DNA of 51,192 nucleotides, taken from positions 1 to 51,192 of the forward strand of contig NZ_FQUG01000012.1 in assembly GCF_900129225.1 (NCBI RefSeq), in the 5' to 3' direction. The DNA comes from Schwartzia succinivorans DSM 10502 (GTDB taxonomy: Bacteria; Bacillota; Negativicutes; Selenomonadales; Selenomonadaceae). This document shows, one piece after another, positions 25,391 to 34,500 of this stretch. Both the position numbers and the translations under genes were made by a program. Below the pieces are notes generated by a model. That model saw nothing but the letters and a program-made list of their open reading frames with translations. It did not search any database and had not been told where the DNA came from. Numbering within the stretch: position 1 is the first letter of the stretch; every line of letters begins with the position of its first letter.

Positions 25391-26356
25391 TTATGCTTTT
25401 CCGTTGCAGCCGAGTACGTGAACGAGCTTGTGCTGTACGAGTTCTTTGATGTATGCACGGGCAGGTTTCAGATATTCACGCGGGTCGAAAGCATCCGGAT
25501 GTGCTGCCATGTATTCGCGGATACCTGCTGTCATTGCAAGACGCAAATCGGAGTCGATGTTGATTTTGCAGACAGAGGATTTTGCAGCACGGCGGAGCTG
25601 GTCTTCAGGAATGCCGATAGCATCTTTCAGCTGTCCGCCATTCTCGTTGATGATTTTTACGTATTTCGGAATAACGGAGGAGGAGCCGTGAAGTACAATC
25701 GGGAAGTGGGGCAGACGTTTCTCGATTTCTGCGAGGATATCGAAACGAAGTTCAGGCGGTACAAGTACGCCTTCTGCGTTTCGTGTGCACTGCTCAGGCT
25801 TGAATTTGAATGCGCCGTGGCTGGTTCCGATAGCGATGGCGAGAGAGTCAACTCCGGTTTTTTCTACAAATTCTTCTACTTCGTCCGGACGGGTGTAGGA
25901 AGCATCTTCAGCGCTTACGTTTACAGCGTCTTCGATGCCTGCAAGCTTGCCGAGCTCACCCTCAACTACTACGTTATGGGCATGAGCATATTCAACGACT
26001 TTCTTTGTAAGAGCAATATTTTCTTCAAATGGCAGTTTGGAGCCGTCAATCATGACAGAAGTAAATCCTCCGTCCACACAGGATTTACATATTTCAAAAT
26101 CGGCACCGTGGTCGAGGTGAAGCGCAATCGGTAAATCTGTATCTTCAAGTGCTGCTTCTACGAGCTTAACGAGGTAAGCATGCTTTGCGTATTTACGCGC
26201 ACCTGCAGAAACCTGCAGAATAAGAGGAGCGTTTTCTTCCTTTGCTGCTTCCGTGATTCCCTGAATGATTTCCATGTTGTTGACGTTGAATGCGCCGATT
26301 GCGTATCCTCCGTCGTAAGCTTTACGGAACATTTCTGTCGTTGTAACTAATGGCAT
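25391..26356 (-). CDS. fba: Class II fructose-1,6-bisphosphate aldolase
   Basis: This zinc-dependent glycolytic enzyme cleaves fructose 1,6-bisphosphate to dihydroxyacetone phosphate and glyceraldehyde 3-phosphate. The 321-residue protein has IGAFNVNNMEI, the zinc ligand region ALHLDHGADFE, VEGELGKLAG, GTSHGAFKF and LHGSSSVIPKYV. The class is the shorter Firmicutes type. AAGGAGG lies upstream of ATG 26356. It is a single-gene unit facing the ATPase gene. A long open frame on the opposite strand is a codon-bias shadow. Confidence 0.96.
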   Translation of the reverse strand: MPLVTTTEMFRKAYDGGYAIGAFNVNNMEIIQGITEAAKEENAPLILQVSAGARKYAKHAYLVKLVEAALEDTDLPIALHLDHGADFEICKSCVDGGFTSVMIDGSKLPFEENIALTKKVVEYAHAHNVVVEGELGKLAGIEDAVNVSAEDASYTRPDEVEEFVEKTGVDSLAIAIGTSHGAFKFKPEQCTRNAEGVLVPPELRFDILAEIEKRLPHFPIVLHGSSSVIPKYVKIINENGGQLKDAIGIPEDQLRRAAKSSVCKINIDSDLRLAMTAGIREYMAAHPDAFDPREYLKPARAYIKELVQHKLVHVLGCNGKA

Positions 26357-26396
26357 GATTCTGTGCCTCCTTTATTTATACTTACTAACTTTTTAC

Positions 26397-26405
26397 ATTA
26401 TATCA
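26397..26405 (-). promoter_or_regulatory. fba promoter (extended -10)
   Basis: On the minus strand TGATATAAT forms an extended -10 box with TATAAT at 26402-26397, about 40 nt before the start. A clear -35 is missing, which an extended -10 can tolerate. Confidence 0.5.
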
Positions 26406-26427
26406 TAAATTGAGACAAAGAAATTGT

Positions 26428-27339
26428 TTATTTTCGAATTAGAGAACAGGTTTTTATTTGCTGTAATATATCAGCAGGAAGTAATTTTTCAAAGTCAGTG
26501 GGAACAGGAGCTGTTATGCGAAGTGGCTTATGTGTGACGGGGTGTGTGAGTTCCATAAGGTATGCGTGGAGAGCCTGTCTTTGAAGGTGTTCACGCGAGC
26601 CGCCATACAAATCATCCCCGACCAAGGGGCAGCCTATGTGTGAAAAATGAACGCGTATCTGATGTGTCCGACCTGTAACCGGTGCCGCTTCAACAAGGGA
26701 ATAATCATCCCAGGCTGCTATGGTTTTGTAGTCGGTTGCAGCAGGCTTTCCTGTGTCTGCTACGCAGCGTTCGATTATGCTGCCGGGTTTTCGGCCGATA
26801 GGAGCATTTATTGTTCCGTTGGCCGGATTAGGGGTTCCTTCAAGAATGGCAAGGTATCTCCGGTGGAATTGCGGTGCTCCGTTCTCGGATAAAACATGCT
26901 GAACGTGAGGCAGCTTTGCAATCATAACAATTCCCGTTGTGTTTCGGTCTAATCTGTGAACCGGATGGGGAATGAGGTCCTGCGTGTCCGTGTGAAGGTG
27001 ATATGCCGCATAGTTCAGTAAAGTTTCTTCGCTGCTGTGTGCCAGCGGATGGACTAACTGTCCTGCTGGTTTGTTGACAAATAGAAGCGCGTCATCTTCG
27101 TAAAGTATTTCCAGAGGCCCTTTTATGGGCGGTATGCTTGTGGATTCCGGAATCTCACATGTTAGTATGTCGTCAGCTTCAAGCTTTGTCAGGGCAGCGA
27201 TTACGACATTGCCGTTGACGCAGGTTGTTCCGCTGTTTTTTAGTCTGCGCCAGAGGTGCACGGAAAAGCCTTTTTGCACCAAAAAAGCTCTGACAGAGAT
27301 TCCTGCCAGAGTTTTTGGTACTTTATATTCAATCTTCAT
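26428..27339 (-). CDS. RluA-family pseudouridine synthase
   Basis: This 303-residue RNA pseudouridine synthase has an S4-like N-terminal domain (about 10-60, VRAFLVQKGFSVHLWRRLKN), then the catalytic domain with HRLDRNTTG holding the nucleophile Asp, and VTGRTHQIRVHFSHIGCPLVGD. rRNA is the usual target in this class but the site cannot be read from sequence. The start at 27339 overlaps the permease stop by 11 nt, implying translational coupling. Bacillus subtilis also keeps an RluD-like gene beside pyrR-pyrP, so the pairing with a pyrimidine transporter is an old one. Confidence 0.9.
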   Translation of the reverse strand: MKIEYKVPKTLAGISVRAFLVQKGFSVHLWRRLKNSGTTCVNGNVVIAALTKLEADDILTCEIPESTSIPPIKGPLEILYEDDALLFVNKPAGQLVHPLAHSSEETLLNYAAYHLHTDTQDLIPHPVHRLDRNTTGIVMIAKLPHVQHVLSENGAPQFHRRYLAILEGTPNPANGTINAPIGRKPGSIIERCVADTGKPAATDYKTIAAWDDYSLVEAAPVTGRTHQIRVHFSHIGCPLVGDDLYGGSREHLQRQALHAYLMELTHPVTHKPLRITAPVPTDFEKLLPADILQQIKTCSLIRK

Positions 27340-28585
27340 TTTCGATTTCACCGTTAAAGTGGGCAATGAGGCGGAACACCAGATTGAGGAGAATTGCGAC
27401 AACCGTGGCAAGAGCCATTCCCTTTAACGTTACAGTTCCGATTGTGATGCTTGCAGTGCTGACACCGATACCGAGAACGATGGATGTCAGAATAAGATTT
27501 ATTGGTTTGTTGTAGTCAACTTTTGATTCGACCAGGATACGTACACCGGATGCTGCGATGACGCCAAAGAGGAGCAAGGAAACACCGCCCATAACGGGAG
27601 TCGGGATACTCTGTATTGCCGCGGCAAGTTTACCAAAGCATGAGAGTATGATTGCAAAAACAGCCGCACCTCCGATTACCCAGGTACTGAATACTTTTGT
27701 GATGGCAAGTACACCGATGTTTTCACCGTAGGTAGTGTTTGGTGTAGAGCCGAAAAATCCGGAAATCATGGTTGAGAGACCATTGCCGAAAATAGAACGG
27801 TCAAGACCGGGGTCTTTTTTCAAATCGCTGCCGACAATATTGCCTGTTACAATAAGATGACCAATGTGTTCAACGACAACTACCAAAGCAGCCGGAAGAA
27901 TAATGAGTATTGCGTTCAGATTCCAGACCGGAGTGTAGATGGTGGGGAATGCAAACCACGGAGCCGTACGGATTGGTTCGTAGTCTACAATACCGAATAA
28001 TGCTGCTACGATGTATCCTCCGACAACACCAATCAGGATTGGCAGAATTGATAATAATCCGCGGAATGCAACAGAGGAAAACAGCGTAATGGCCAGTGTG
28101 AGTATCGCAACAGTAATAGCCGTGGTGTCTGGTGTTTCTGCGGTGAGTCCTGCCATGCCCGCGGCTGTTGGCATAAGCTCAAGTCCGATAACGGCAACTA
28201 TAGATCCCATTGCCGCAGGGGGGAAGAGAATGTCTATCCATTTTGTTCCGATTGAGTGAACCAGCGCGCCCACAAGACAGAATATCAGACCGACAACTAT
28301 AAATCCGCCCAGGGCTGCTTCATAGCTGTATTTCGACATTACAAGAAATACAGGTGAAAGGAAAGCGAAGCTTGAACCCAGATAAGCTGGGATTTTTCCG
28401 CGGCAGAGAATCAGATAAAGGATTGTACCGATTCCGTTAAAGAGAAGTACAGTGGCAGGGTTGACCTTGAAAAGCATAGGAACCAGGACAGTAGAGCCGA
28501 ACATCGCGAAAAGATGCTGCAGGCTGAGAGGAATAGTTTCCGCTAAGGGAAGCTTTTCATCTACACGTATAACTCGCTTTGACAT
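27329..28585 (-). CDS. Uracil/xanthine permease (NCS2 family)
   Basis: This is a 418-residue proton-coupled nucleobase transporter of the inner membrane with about 14 predicted helices. The family signature GSTPNTTYGENIGVLAIT and the start SLQHLFAMFGSTVLVP favour uracil (UraA/PyrP-like) over purines. I chose the start at 28585, which follows an AGGAG site; the longer frame adds an unlikely hydrophobic leader. It is the first gene of a minus-strand pair with the pseudouridine synthase. No PyrR-type attenuator is visible in its leader. Confidence 0.92.
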   Translation of the reverse strand: MSKRVIRVDEKLPLAETIPLSLQHLFAMFGSTVLVPMLFKVNPATVLLFNGIGTILYLILCRGKIPAYLGSSFAFLSPVFLVMSKYSYEAALGGFIVVGLIFCLVGALVHSIGTKWIDILFPPAAMGSIVAVIGLELMPTAAGMAGLTAETPDTTAITVAILTLAITLFSSVAFRGLLSILPILIGVVGGYIVAALFGIVDYEPIRTAPWFAFPTIYTPVWNLNAILIILPAALVVVVEHIGHLIVTGNIVGSDLKKDPGLDRSIFGNGLSTMISGFFGSTPNTTYGENIGVLAITKVFSTWVIGGAAVFAIILSCFGKLAAAIQSIPTPVMGGVSLLLFGVIAASGVRILVESKVDYNKPINLILTSIVLGIGVSTASITIGTVTLKGMALATVVAILLNLVFRLIAHFNGEIENED

Positions 28586-28652
28586 AATAACTACAACTCC
28601 TATTGGTAGAAATAAGATAATTACATATACGGCAATCAAAATAACCTATAAG

Positions 28653-28681
28653 AATTTATCATGCTATTCAATTTTTGTCCA
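28653..28681 (-). promoter_or_regulatory. Possible promoter of the permease gene
   Basis: On the minus strand TGGACA (28681-28676) and TAAATT (28658-28653) are 17 nt apart, about 68 nt upstream of the start. Confidence 0.4.
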
Positions 28682-28716
28682 TAGATATGTATACATAATG
28701 ATAAGAAGGTTTTTTG

Positions 28717-28746
28717 TAGACAAACACTTTGAGACTGTTGTATAAT
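28717..28746 (+). promoter_or_regulatory. Distal candidate promoter for aspartokinase
   Basis: TAGACA (28717-28722) and TATAAT (28741-28746) are 18 nt apart on the plus strand, about 105 nt upstream of the start codon. Confidence 0.45.
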
Positions 28747-28789
28747 GAAGCGAAATTCGACAAAAATAAATTGATTTCAAAACGAATGT

Positions 28790-28821
28790 CTTTTGTCAAA
28801 AGAGTTTTGTGACAATATGAT
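28790..28821 (+). promoter_or_regulatory. Proximal aspartokinase promoter with a palindrome
   Basis: TTGTCA (28793-28798) and TATGAT (28816-28821) are 17 nt apart. The -35 box sits inside the perfect palindrome CTTTTGTCAAAAG (28790-28802), which could be an operator. I see no lysine riboswitch in the leader. Confidence 0.6.
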
Positions 28822-28851
28822 ACATTTGTTTCTGGGTATAGGAGGAGAGAC

Positions 28852-30084
28852 ATGGGACTCATTGTAAAGAAGTTTGGAGGCAGTTCGGTGGCGACCACGG
28901 AAAAAATCATGGCTGTCGCTAAACGTATCCTTGCAGAGAAAAAAGATGATGATCAAATTGTAATGGTTGTATCTGCAATGGGAGACACAACGGATGATTT
29001 GATTCAATTGGCCAAACAGCTGACCAAAGACCCTTATCAATATGAGCGTGAAATGGATATGCTTCTTACTACAGGGGAGCAGGTCTCTATCGCACTTCTT
29101 ACGATGGCATTCAATTCATTGGGTCATCCTGCTGTCTCTCTTACAGGCATGATGGCTGGAATGAAGACTGATTCAGTACATACCAAAGGACGTATTTTGG
29201 ATATTAAACCCAGGAGAATAAAGGAAGAGCTTGACAAAGGAAATATAGTTGTTGTCGCAGGCTTCCAGGGGGCTGATGAGTTTGGCGACCCGGTTACGCT
29301 GGGACGCGGGGGCTCGGATACTTCGGCGGTGGCTATTGCGGGAGCACTCCATGCAGACAGCTGCGAGATTTTTACGGATGTTGACGGAATCTATTCTGCT
29401 GACCCGCGTGTCGAGCCTGATGCGCGCCGCATGAAGGAAATTACTTATGATGAAATGCTTGAAATGGCACGTCTGGGTGCAGGTGTTATGCAGCCGCGCT
29501 CTGTTGAAATGGGCAAGCATTTCAATATCCCGATACATGTTCGCTCTACGTTTACAAATACACCGGGTACAATGATTAGGGAGGCTTATACAATGGAAGA
29601 AAAGGATTTTGTGATTCGTGGAGTTGCTCATGACTCCAATGTAGCAAAGGTTGCTGTTTTGGGTGTCCCTAATAATCCGGGAATTGCACATTCGATTTTC
29701 TCTGCGCTGGCTGACGCACATGTGTCTGTTGATATGATTGTGCAGAGCATACGCAATGTGGAAAAAAATGTAACGGATATGGTGTTTACGCTGGCTCATG
29801 ATGATTTGTCGAAGGCGAAGCCTATTGTTGATGCTGTTGCAGACAAGTTAAATGCGGTTGCGGTTCTTGTGGAAGAGGATGTTGCAAAGGTCTCTATTGT
29901 AGGAGCAGGTATGCTCGGTAATCCGGGAATCGCTTCAAGAATGTTTGGAGCGCTCGCCAATGGGGGAATAAATATTGATGTTATAAGCACATCTGAAATC
30001 AGTATCTCCTGTCTTGTTAAAACAACGGACCTGAGTAAAGCTGTGAATGTTATTCATGACGAGTTCTTCCCCAAGAAAGCGTAA
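28852..30084 (+). CDS. lysC: Aspartate kinase
   Basis: This enzyme phosphorylates aspartate, the first step to lysine, threonine, methionine and diaminopimelate. The 410-residue protein starts VKKFGGSSVATTEKI, has the kinase region with FTDVDGIYSADPRVEPDA, and ends with two ACT domains (from about 265, KVAVLGVPNNPGIA and VSIVGAGMLGNPGIASRMF) that usually sense lysine and/or threonine. GGAGGAG precedes ATG 28852. It is followed by a terminator, then an aspartate-type aminotransferase. Confidence 0.95.
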   Translation: MGLIVKKFGGSSVATTEKIMAVAKRILAEKKDDDQIVMVVSAMGDTTDDLIQLAKQLTKDPYQYEREMDMLLTTGEQVSIALLTMAFNSLGHPAVSLTGMMAGMKTDSVHTKGRILDIKPRRIKEELDKGNIVVVAGFQGADEFGDPVTLGRGGSDTSAVAIAGALHADSCEIFTDVDGIYSADPRVEPDARRMKEITYDEMLEMARLGAGVMQPRSVEMGKHFNIPIHVRSTFTNTPGTMIREAYTMEEKDFVIRGVAHDSNVAKVAVLGVPNNPGIAHSIFSALADAHVSVDMIVQSIRNVEKNVTDMVFTLAHDDLSKAKPIVDAVADKLNAVAVLVEEDVAKVSIVGAGMLGNPGIASRMFGALANGGINIDVISTSEISISCLVKTTDLSKAVNVIHDEFFPKKA

Positions 30085-30108
30085 TACCTGTAAAATAAGT
30101 GCAGCTTA

Positions 30109-30142
30109 TTAAGTGGGAGTTTCATACTCCCACTTAATTTTA
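30109..30142 (+). terminator. Terminator after aspartokinase
   Basis: A perfect 12-bp stem (TTAAGTGGGAGT against ACTCCCACTTAA, loop TTCAT) is followed by TTTTAG. Confidence 0.83.
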
Positions 30143-30164
30143 GTAACGGATAAAAATAATGTAT

Positions 30165-30193
30165 ACATTGGTAAAAAACAATTATTCCAATGT
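30165..30193 (+). promoter_or_regulatory. Inverted repeat upstream of the aminotransferase gene
   Basis: ACATTGG (30165-30171) and CCAATGT (30187-30193) form a perfect 7-bp inverted repeat with a 15-nt A/T-rich spacer. A TATGAT at 30202-30207 could be the -10 box. A third, partial copy ACATTCC lies near 30215. A regulator site is inferred. Confidence 0.5.
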
Positions 30194-30243
30194 AAAAAAT
30201 GCTATGATAGTGATACATTCCAAAAAAGAGAGGCGTATTATTT

Positions 30244-31488
30244 ATGTCAGATACGATGACTGCATCCCATGCATTTGGGAAAGAGTTAAGTGATGTAATT
30301 TTCGGTGCAAGCGCAGCAGCGCAGAAGGCGGCAGCACAGCATGGCGCACAGAAGGTAACGAATGCGACAATCGGAGCTATTATTGATGATGACGAAAAGC
30401 TGGCATGCATTCCAACGATGGAAAATGTTTTTCGTTCTCTTCCGATGAATGATATTATTGCGTATGCGCCTATTGCAGGTCTTCCGGGATATCTTGATAC
30501 GGTTATTGATTTGACATTTGCAGACCAGAAGCCGAACGGATATTTTTCGGCTGTTGCATCGGCAGGCGGTACCGGTGCTGTACATAATGCAATCGCGAAT
30601 TATTCTGAGATTGGAGACAAGGTTCTTACATCTGACTGGTACTGGGGACCATATAACGCGCTTTGCCATGAGCAGGGCCGTGAGCTGGATACATATCAGC
30701 TCTTTGATGAGAAGCAGAATTTCAACATCGCTGATTTCACTAAAAAGGTTGAGGAGCTTCTTAAAAAGCAGTCGTCGCTTTTGATTATCATCAATACTCC
30801 GGCACATAATCCGACCGGCTACAGCCTTTCTGAGGATGACTGGGCACAGGTTATTGATGTATGTAAATCTGCCGGCAAATCCGGCGATAAAAAGATAAGC
30901 ATTTTGGTTGATATTGCTTATATTGACTATGCAGGAGAGAAAAACGAAGCACGTAAATTCATGAAGCAGTTCTCCGATTTGCCGGACAATCTTTTCGTTA
31001 TGTTCGCCTTCAGCATGTCAAAGGGCTACACAATGTACGGACAGCGTACAGGCGCTCTTATTGGTCTCTCTGCCAACAAGACAATCATTGATGAATTTAC
31101 GGCTGTTACGAAGTACACGAGCCGTGCAACGTGGTCTAATATTAACCGCGGTGCAATGACTGTTTTGACGAAGATTCAGCAGGATGCAGCGCTCTTAAAG
31201 CAGTTTGAAGCAGAGCGTGAGGCTTTGTATCAGAAGATTAAGGAACGTGGCGCTATCTTCATGAAGGAAGCTGCAGAATGTGGATTGAATGCTCTGCCGT
31301 ATAAGGCCGGCTTCTTCCTTTCGATTCCTGCCAAGGATCCTGCGGCTGTATGCGATAAGCTGCATGATGATCTGATTTTTGCGGTTCCTCTGAAAAAGGG
31401 TGTTCGTGTTGCTGTGTGTGCGGTGCCGGCATCTAAGATGTATGGTATGGCTGAAAAGATTAAACACGCCTGGGATGCAGTTCAGTAA
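30244..31488 (+). CDS. Aspartate/aromatic-type aminotransferase (class I PLP enzyme)
   Basis: This 414-residue fold-type I PLP enzyme carries the internal aldimine Lys260 in SMSKGYTMYGQRTG, with Arg268 for the phosphate. Other blocks are AGGTGAVHNAI for cofactor phosphate, SDWYWGPYN, INTPAHNPTGY with its Asn, and ILVDIAYIDYAG. The Tyr-Gly-x-Arg pattern matches the AspC/TyrB (aspartate or aromatic) branch rather than the common Firmicutes AspB type. It has its own leader and terminator. Next to aspartokinase, making aspartate from oxaloacetate is a fitting guess; tyrosine transamination is the alternative. Confidence 0.88.
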   Translation: MSDTMTASHAFGKELSDVIFGASAAAQKAAAQHGAQKVTNATIGAIIDDDEKLACIPTMENVFRSLPMNDIIAYAPIAGLPGYLDTVIDLTFADQKPNGYFSAVASAGGTGAVHNAIANYSEIGDKVLTSDWYWGPYNALCHEQGRELDTYQLFDEKQNFNIADFTKKVEELLKKQSSLLIIINTPAHNPTGYSLSEDDWAQVIDVCKSAGKSGDKKISILVDIAYIDYAGEKNEARKFMKQFSDLPDNLFVMFAFSMSKGYTMYGQRTGALIGLSANKTIIDEFTAVTKYTSRATWSNINRGAMTVLTKIQQDAALLKQFEAEREALYQKIKERGAIFMKEAAECGLNALPYKAGFFLSIPAKDPAAVCDKLHDDLIFAVPLKKGVRVAVCAVPASKMYGMAEKIKHAWDAVQ

Positions 31489-31500
31489 TTTCATAAATGA

Positions 31501-31532
31501 AGCGTACGGCTTGAGGCTGTACGCTTTTTTAT
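31501..31532 (+). terminator. Terminator after the aminotransferase gene
   Basis: The 10-bp stem AGCGTACGGC against GCTGTACGCT (one G-U, loop TTGAG) is followed by TTTTTTA. Confidence 0.86.
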
Positions 31533-31540
31533 GTTAAAAT
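31511..31540 (+). promoter_or_regulatory. Possible smc promoter overlapping the terminator
   Basis: TTGAGG (31511-31516) and TAAAAT (31535-31540) are 18 nt apart, with TG one base before the -10. The -35 falls in the loop of the preceding terminator. Confidence 0.42.
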
Positions 31541-31570
31541 ACATTAGTTAACTACTATCGTGTCAGGCTG

Positions 31571-34500
31571 GTGAATTTTTTGCAGTTAAAGCGTTTGGAA
31601 GCCTATGGCTTCAAATCCTTCGCAGATAAAATTGAAATAGAATTTGATCACGGCGTCACGGCTATTGTCGGTCCTAACGGCAGTGGCAAGAGTAATATTA
31701 CAGATGCGATCCGTTGGGTTCTGGGTGAGCAGAATGTGCGTAATCTACGCGGAACAAAATCGGAAGATATTATTTTTACGGGAAGCTCTTCACGCAAGCC
31801 GCTTGGAATTGCCGAAGTCACATTGACACTGCTTAACGACGGCGATTTGTCTCTTCCGTTTGACGAGATTACTGTAACCAGAAGACTTTTCCGCTCAGGA
31901 GAAAGTGAGTTTTTTATAAACAAGGGAAAGTGCCGTCTGAAGGATATTTATGCGCTTTTTGCTGATACGGGTCTGGGGCATGATGGTATTTCTGTTATCA
32001 GCCAAAATAAAATGGATGATATATTAAACAGCCGTCCGGAGGAACGGAGACTGTTTTTTGAGGAAACAGCAGGAATAACGAAATTCAGAGACCGGAAAAA
32101 CGAATCGGTCAAAAAACTGGATGATACAGAAAAAAATCTGACACGTGTCAATGATATTATCGGCGAAATAGAGGTCCAGCTGGAACCTTTGGCTGCAGAG
32201 GCCGAACGTACGGAAAAATACAATAATTGGAACAGTGAATATACAAAGGGACGAATAACTGAAATCTATCGTAAGATTCAAAAAATCCATGAAATTGAAC
32301 AAACGCAAACAGAGGTAAAAGAGGAAAAAGAAAAGGCTAAAATTTCACTGGAAACGGAACTGCGGAAAGTTGAAGTTGCAAAAGAAGAGCTGGAAAACAA
32401 TGTGCTTTCACTGGATACGCAGATACAAAATAAAAACCAGGAAAAAAATCAGACAGCCATAAGGCTGGAGAATATTAAAAGCAGTATTTTGCTGGCAGAG
32501 CAAAAAGCACAGCAGGAAAATCAGGAATATACAAATCTTCAGGACAGTATAAAAAATTTAGAACGTGAGCTTACTGAAGAAAAAGAAGCACAGGAGAAGC
32601 TTTCGGCAATTGAAAAAGACATCTCCGAAAAGTTTGAAAAAATAAAGGTACAATTTGATGCTGAGCAAAAAAAATCTGCCGATTTTGCTGAAAGGATTCG
32701 CAGCGCAAAATCTGAAATACAGGTAAAGCAGTCTGAAAAAGAAAATATCAAGCAGCAGCTTGCAGAAAAACAAAATGATGCGGTTATTCTTGAAAAGGAT
32801 ATTGAATCAGGCGCAGCTGCTCATGAGTCAAATGTAAAAGAGTTTGAATGTCTTGAATCTGTTTTGCGGGATGAGAAAGTAAAATGCAAAGAGCAGGAAG
32901 AGAGACTCGAAAACGTACGCAAAAGTCTTGTTCAGTTAAAAGCCGATAAAGATGGAAGTCTGAACAAGCAAAGGAAGGCTGCAGAAAATCTGAAGACTGT
33001 ACAGCAGCAGCTTCGAATAGATGAACAGTATGTTGCCCAGGGAAGCGCAAAATTAAATGTGCTTGAGCATATGCAGCAGGCGTACGAGGGCTTTGGCAGG
33101 TCTGTTAAGGCAGTTTTGCTTGCCAGGGAATCATGGCGGCCGCAGATTTATGGTGCGGTAGCAGAACTGATTCATGTCGATGCAAAATATTTGTCGGCTG
33201 TAGAGGCTGCACTGGGGGCGGCTCAGCAGAATCTCATCGTCAAGGATGCGGAGACAGCAAAAAAAGCAATAGATTTTTTGAAAAGAACAAAGGCAGGCCG
33301 TGTAACTTTTTTGCCGCTTTCTGATTTGGCGGTCAGGTCGCATCCGGATGATTCAGTTAAAAATATGCATGGCGTAATAGGCTATCTTGATGAAGTAATT
33401 ACAACGGATGAATCTTATAAAAAGGCAGTTTCTTTCTTGCTTGCGAAAACACTGCTGGTAGATAATTTTGACCATGCAATAAAAGTGGCAAGAAACAGAG
33501 GATTCAAATTCCGAATCGTTACTTTGGATGGTGAGATTTTGAATCCCGGAGGCTCGTTATCAGGTGGAAGTATCCCACAGAAAGAGTCAGGCTTCCTGAA
33601 CCGAAGTAATGAACTGATAAAACTCAGAGAAGATTTAAAAGCAAGAAACAGAGCTTTGGCTGAAAATGAAGATAATAAAAAGCGGCTTTTGGCTGAGCTG
33701 AAAAATTTTGACGAAGAAATTCAGAATATAAAAGACCGGTTGGAATCCAAACGGATAAATGAAGCTGAGCTTAAGGTTGCGGTCAGGCAGATAAAAGAAA
33801 ATATTGAGCATGAAGAGAAGACCTTTAATGAATTAAGGATTCTTGTTTCGTCGTATGATGATGATTTTTCGAATGTTCAAAAGAAGCGAATAGAATTGAA
33901 GCATGAAATTGATGCAATAAAAGAAACTCTGAAAAATTATGAGGCTGCAGTCCAGAACAAAACTGAGGAGTTGGATGATTTAGAGCAGGATGCTTCTGAT
34001 TTTTCCAAGTGGCTGCATCAGCTTGAGCTTCAAAAGGTTGGTACAGAACACGAGGTTTTGCGCAGCCATGAGCATGTGCTTTTAAGTCAGAAAAAAATAT
34101 CCGGAATTATTTCCGCAAAGGATGAAGCAGGTAAAAAATTAAGCTCACTGCAAGAAGAATTAACGCAAGGGAAAAATGATGTTTCTCAATTGATTGAAGA
34201 GAAGGAAGGTATCCAGCGGGAATATTCCGAACTGGATGCAGTGCTTAATACTTATTTTGAGCAGAAGATGAATCTTCTGACGAAAGGTAAGGAGCAGGAA
34301 GAAGCGCTGCAGGAAATCCGAAAGAAAATGCAGAAGGTTCAGGATGAACTGCATTCGTGGGAAATTGAGCATTCGAAGCGTCAGTTTAACCTTGAGCAGT
34401 ATGAAATTACTCTTCGCGACGAGTATCATTTTTCAGTAGCAGAGGCAGCAGAACAGCTTTTGGATATTGATGATGAATCGCTTGGTAAAATGTTGAAAAA

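Noticed and set aside
25418-26134. 238-codon plus-strand open frame opposite fba
   Set aside because: It lies wholly inside the conserved fba gene on the other strand, lacks a ribosome site and shows no domain.
28746-28851. Lysine riboswitch ahead of aspartokinase
   Set aside because: The leader from the distal promoter is only about 100 nt and shows none of the conserved junction sequences.
29173-29799. 208-codon minus-strand open frame opposite aspartokinase
   Set aside because: It is a shadow of the conserved aspartokinase gene, rich in Arg, His, Asn and Cys as such shadows are.
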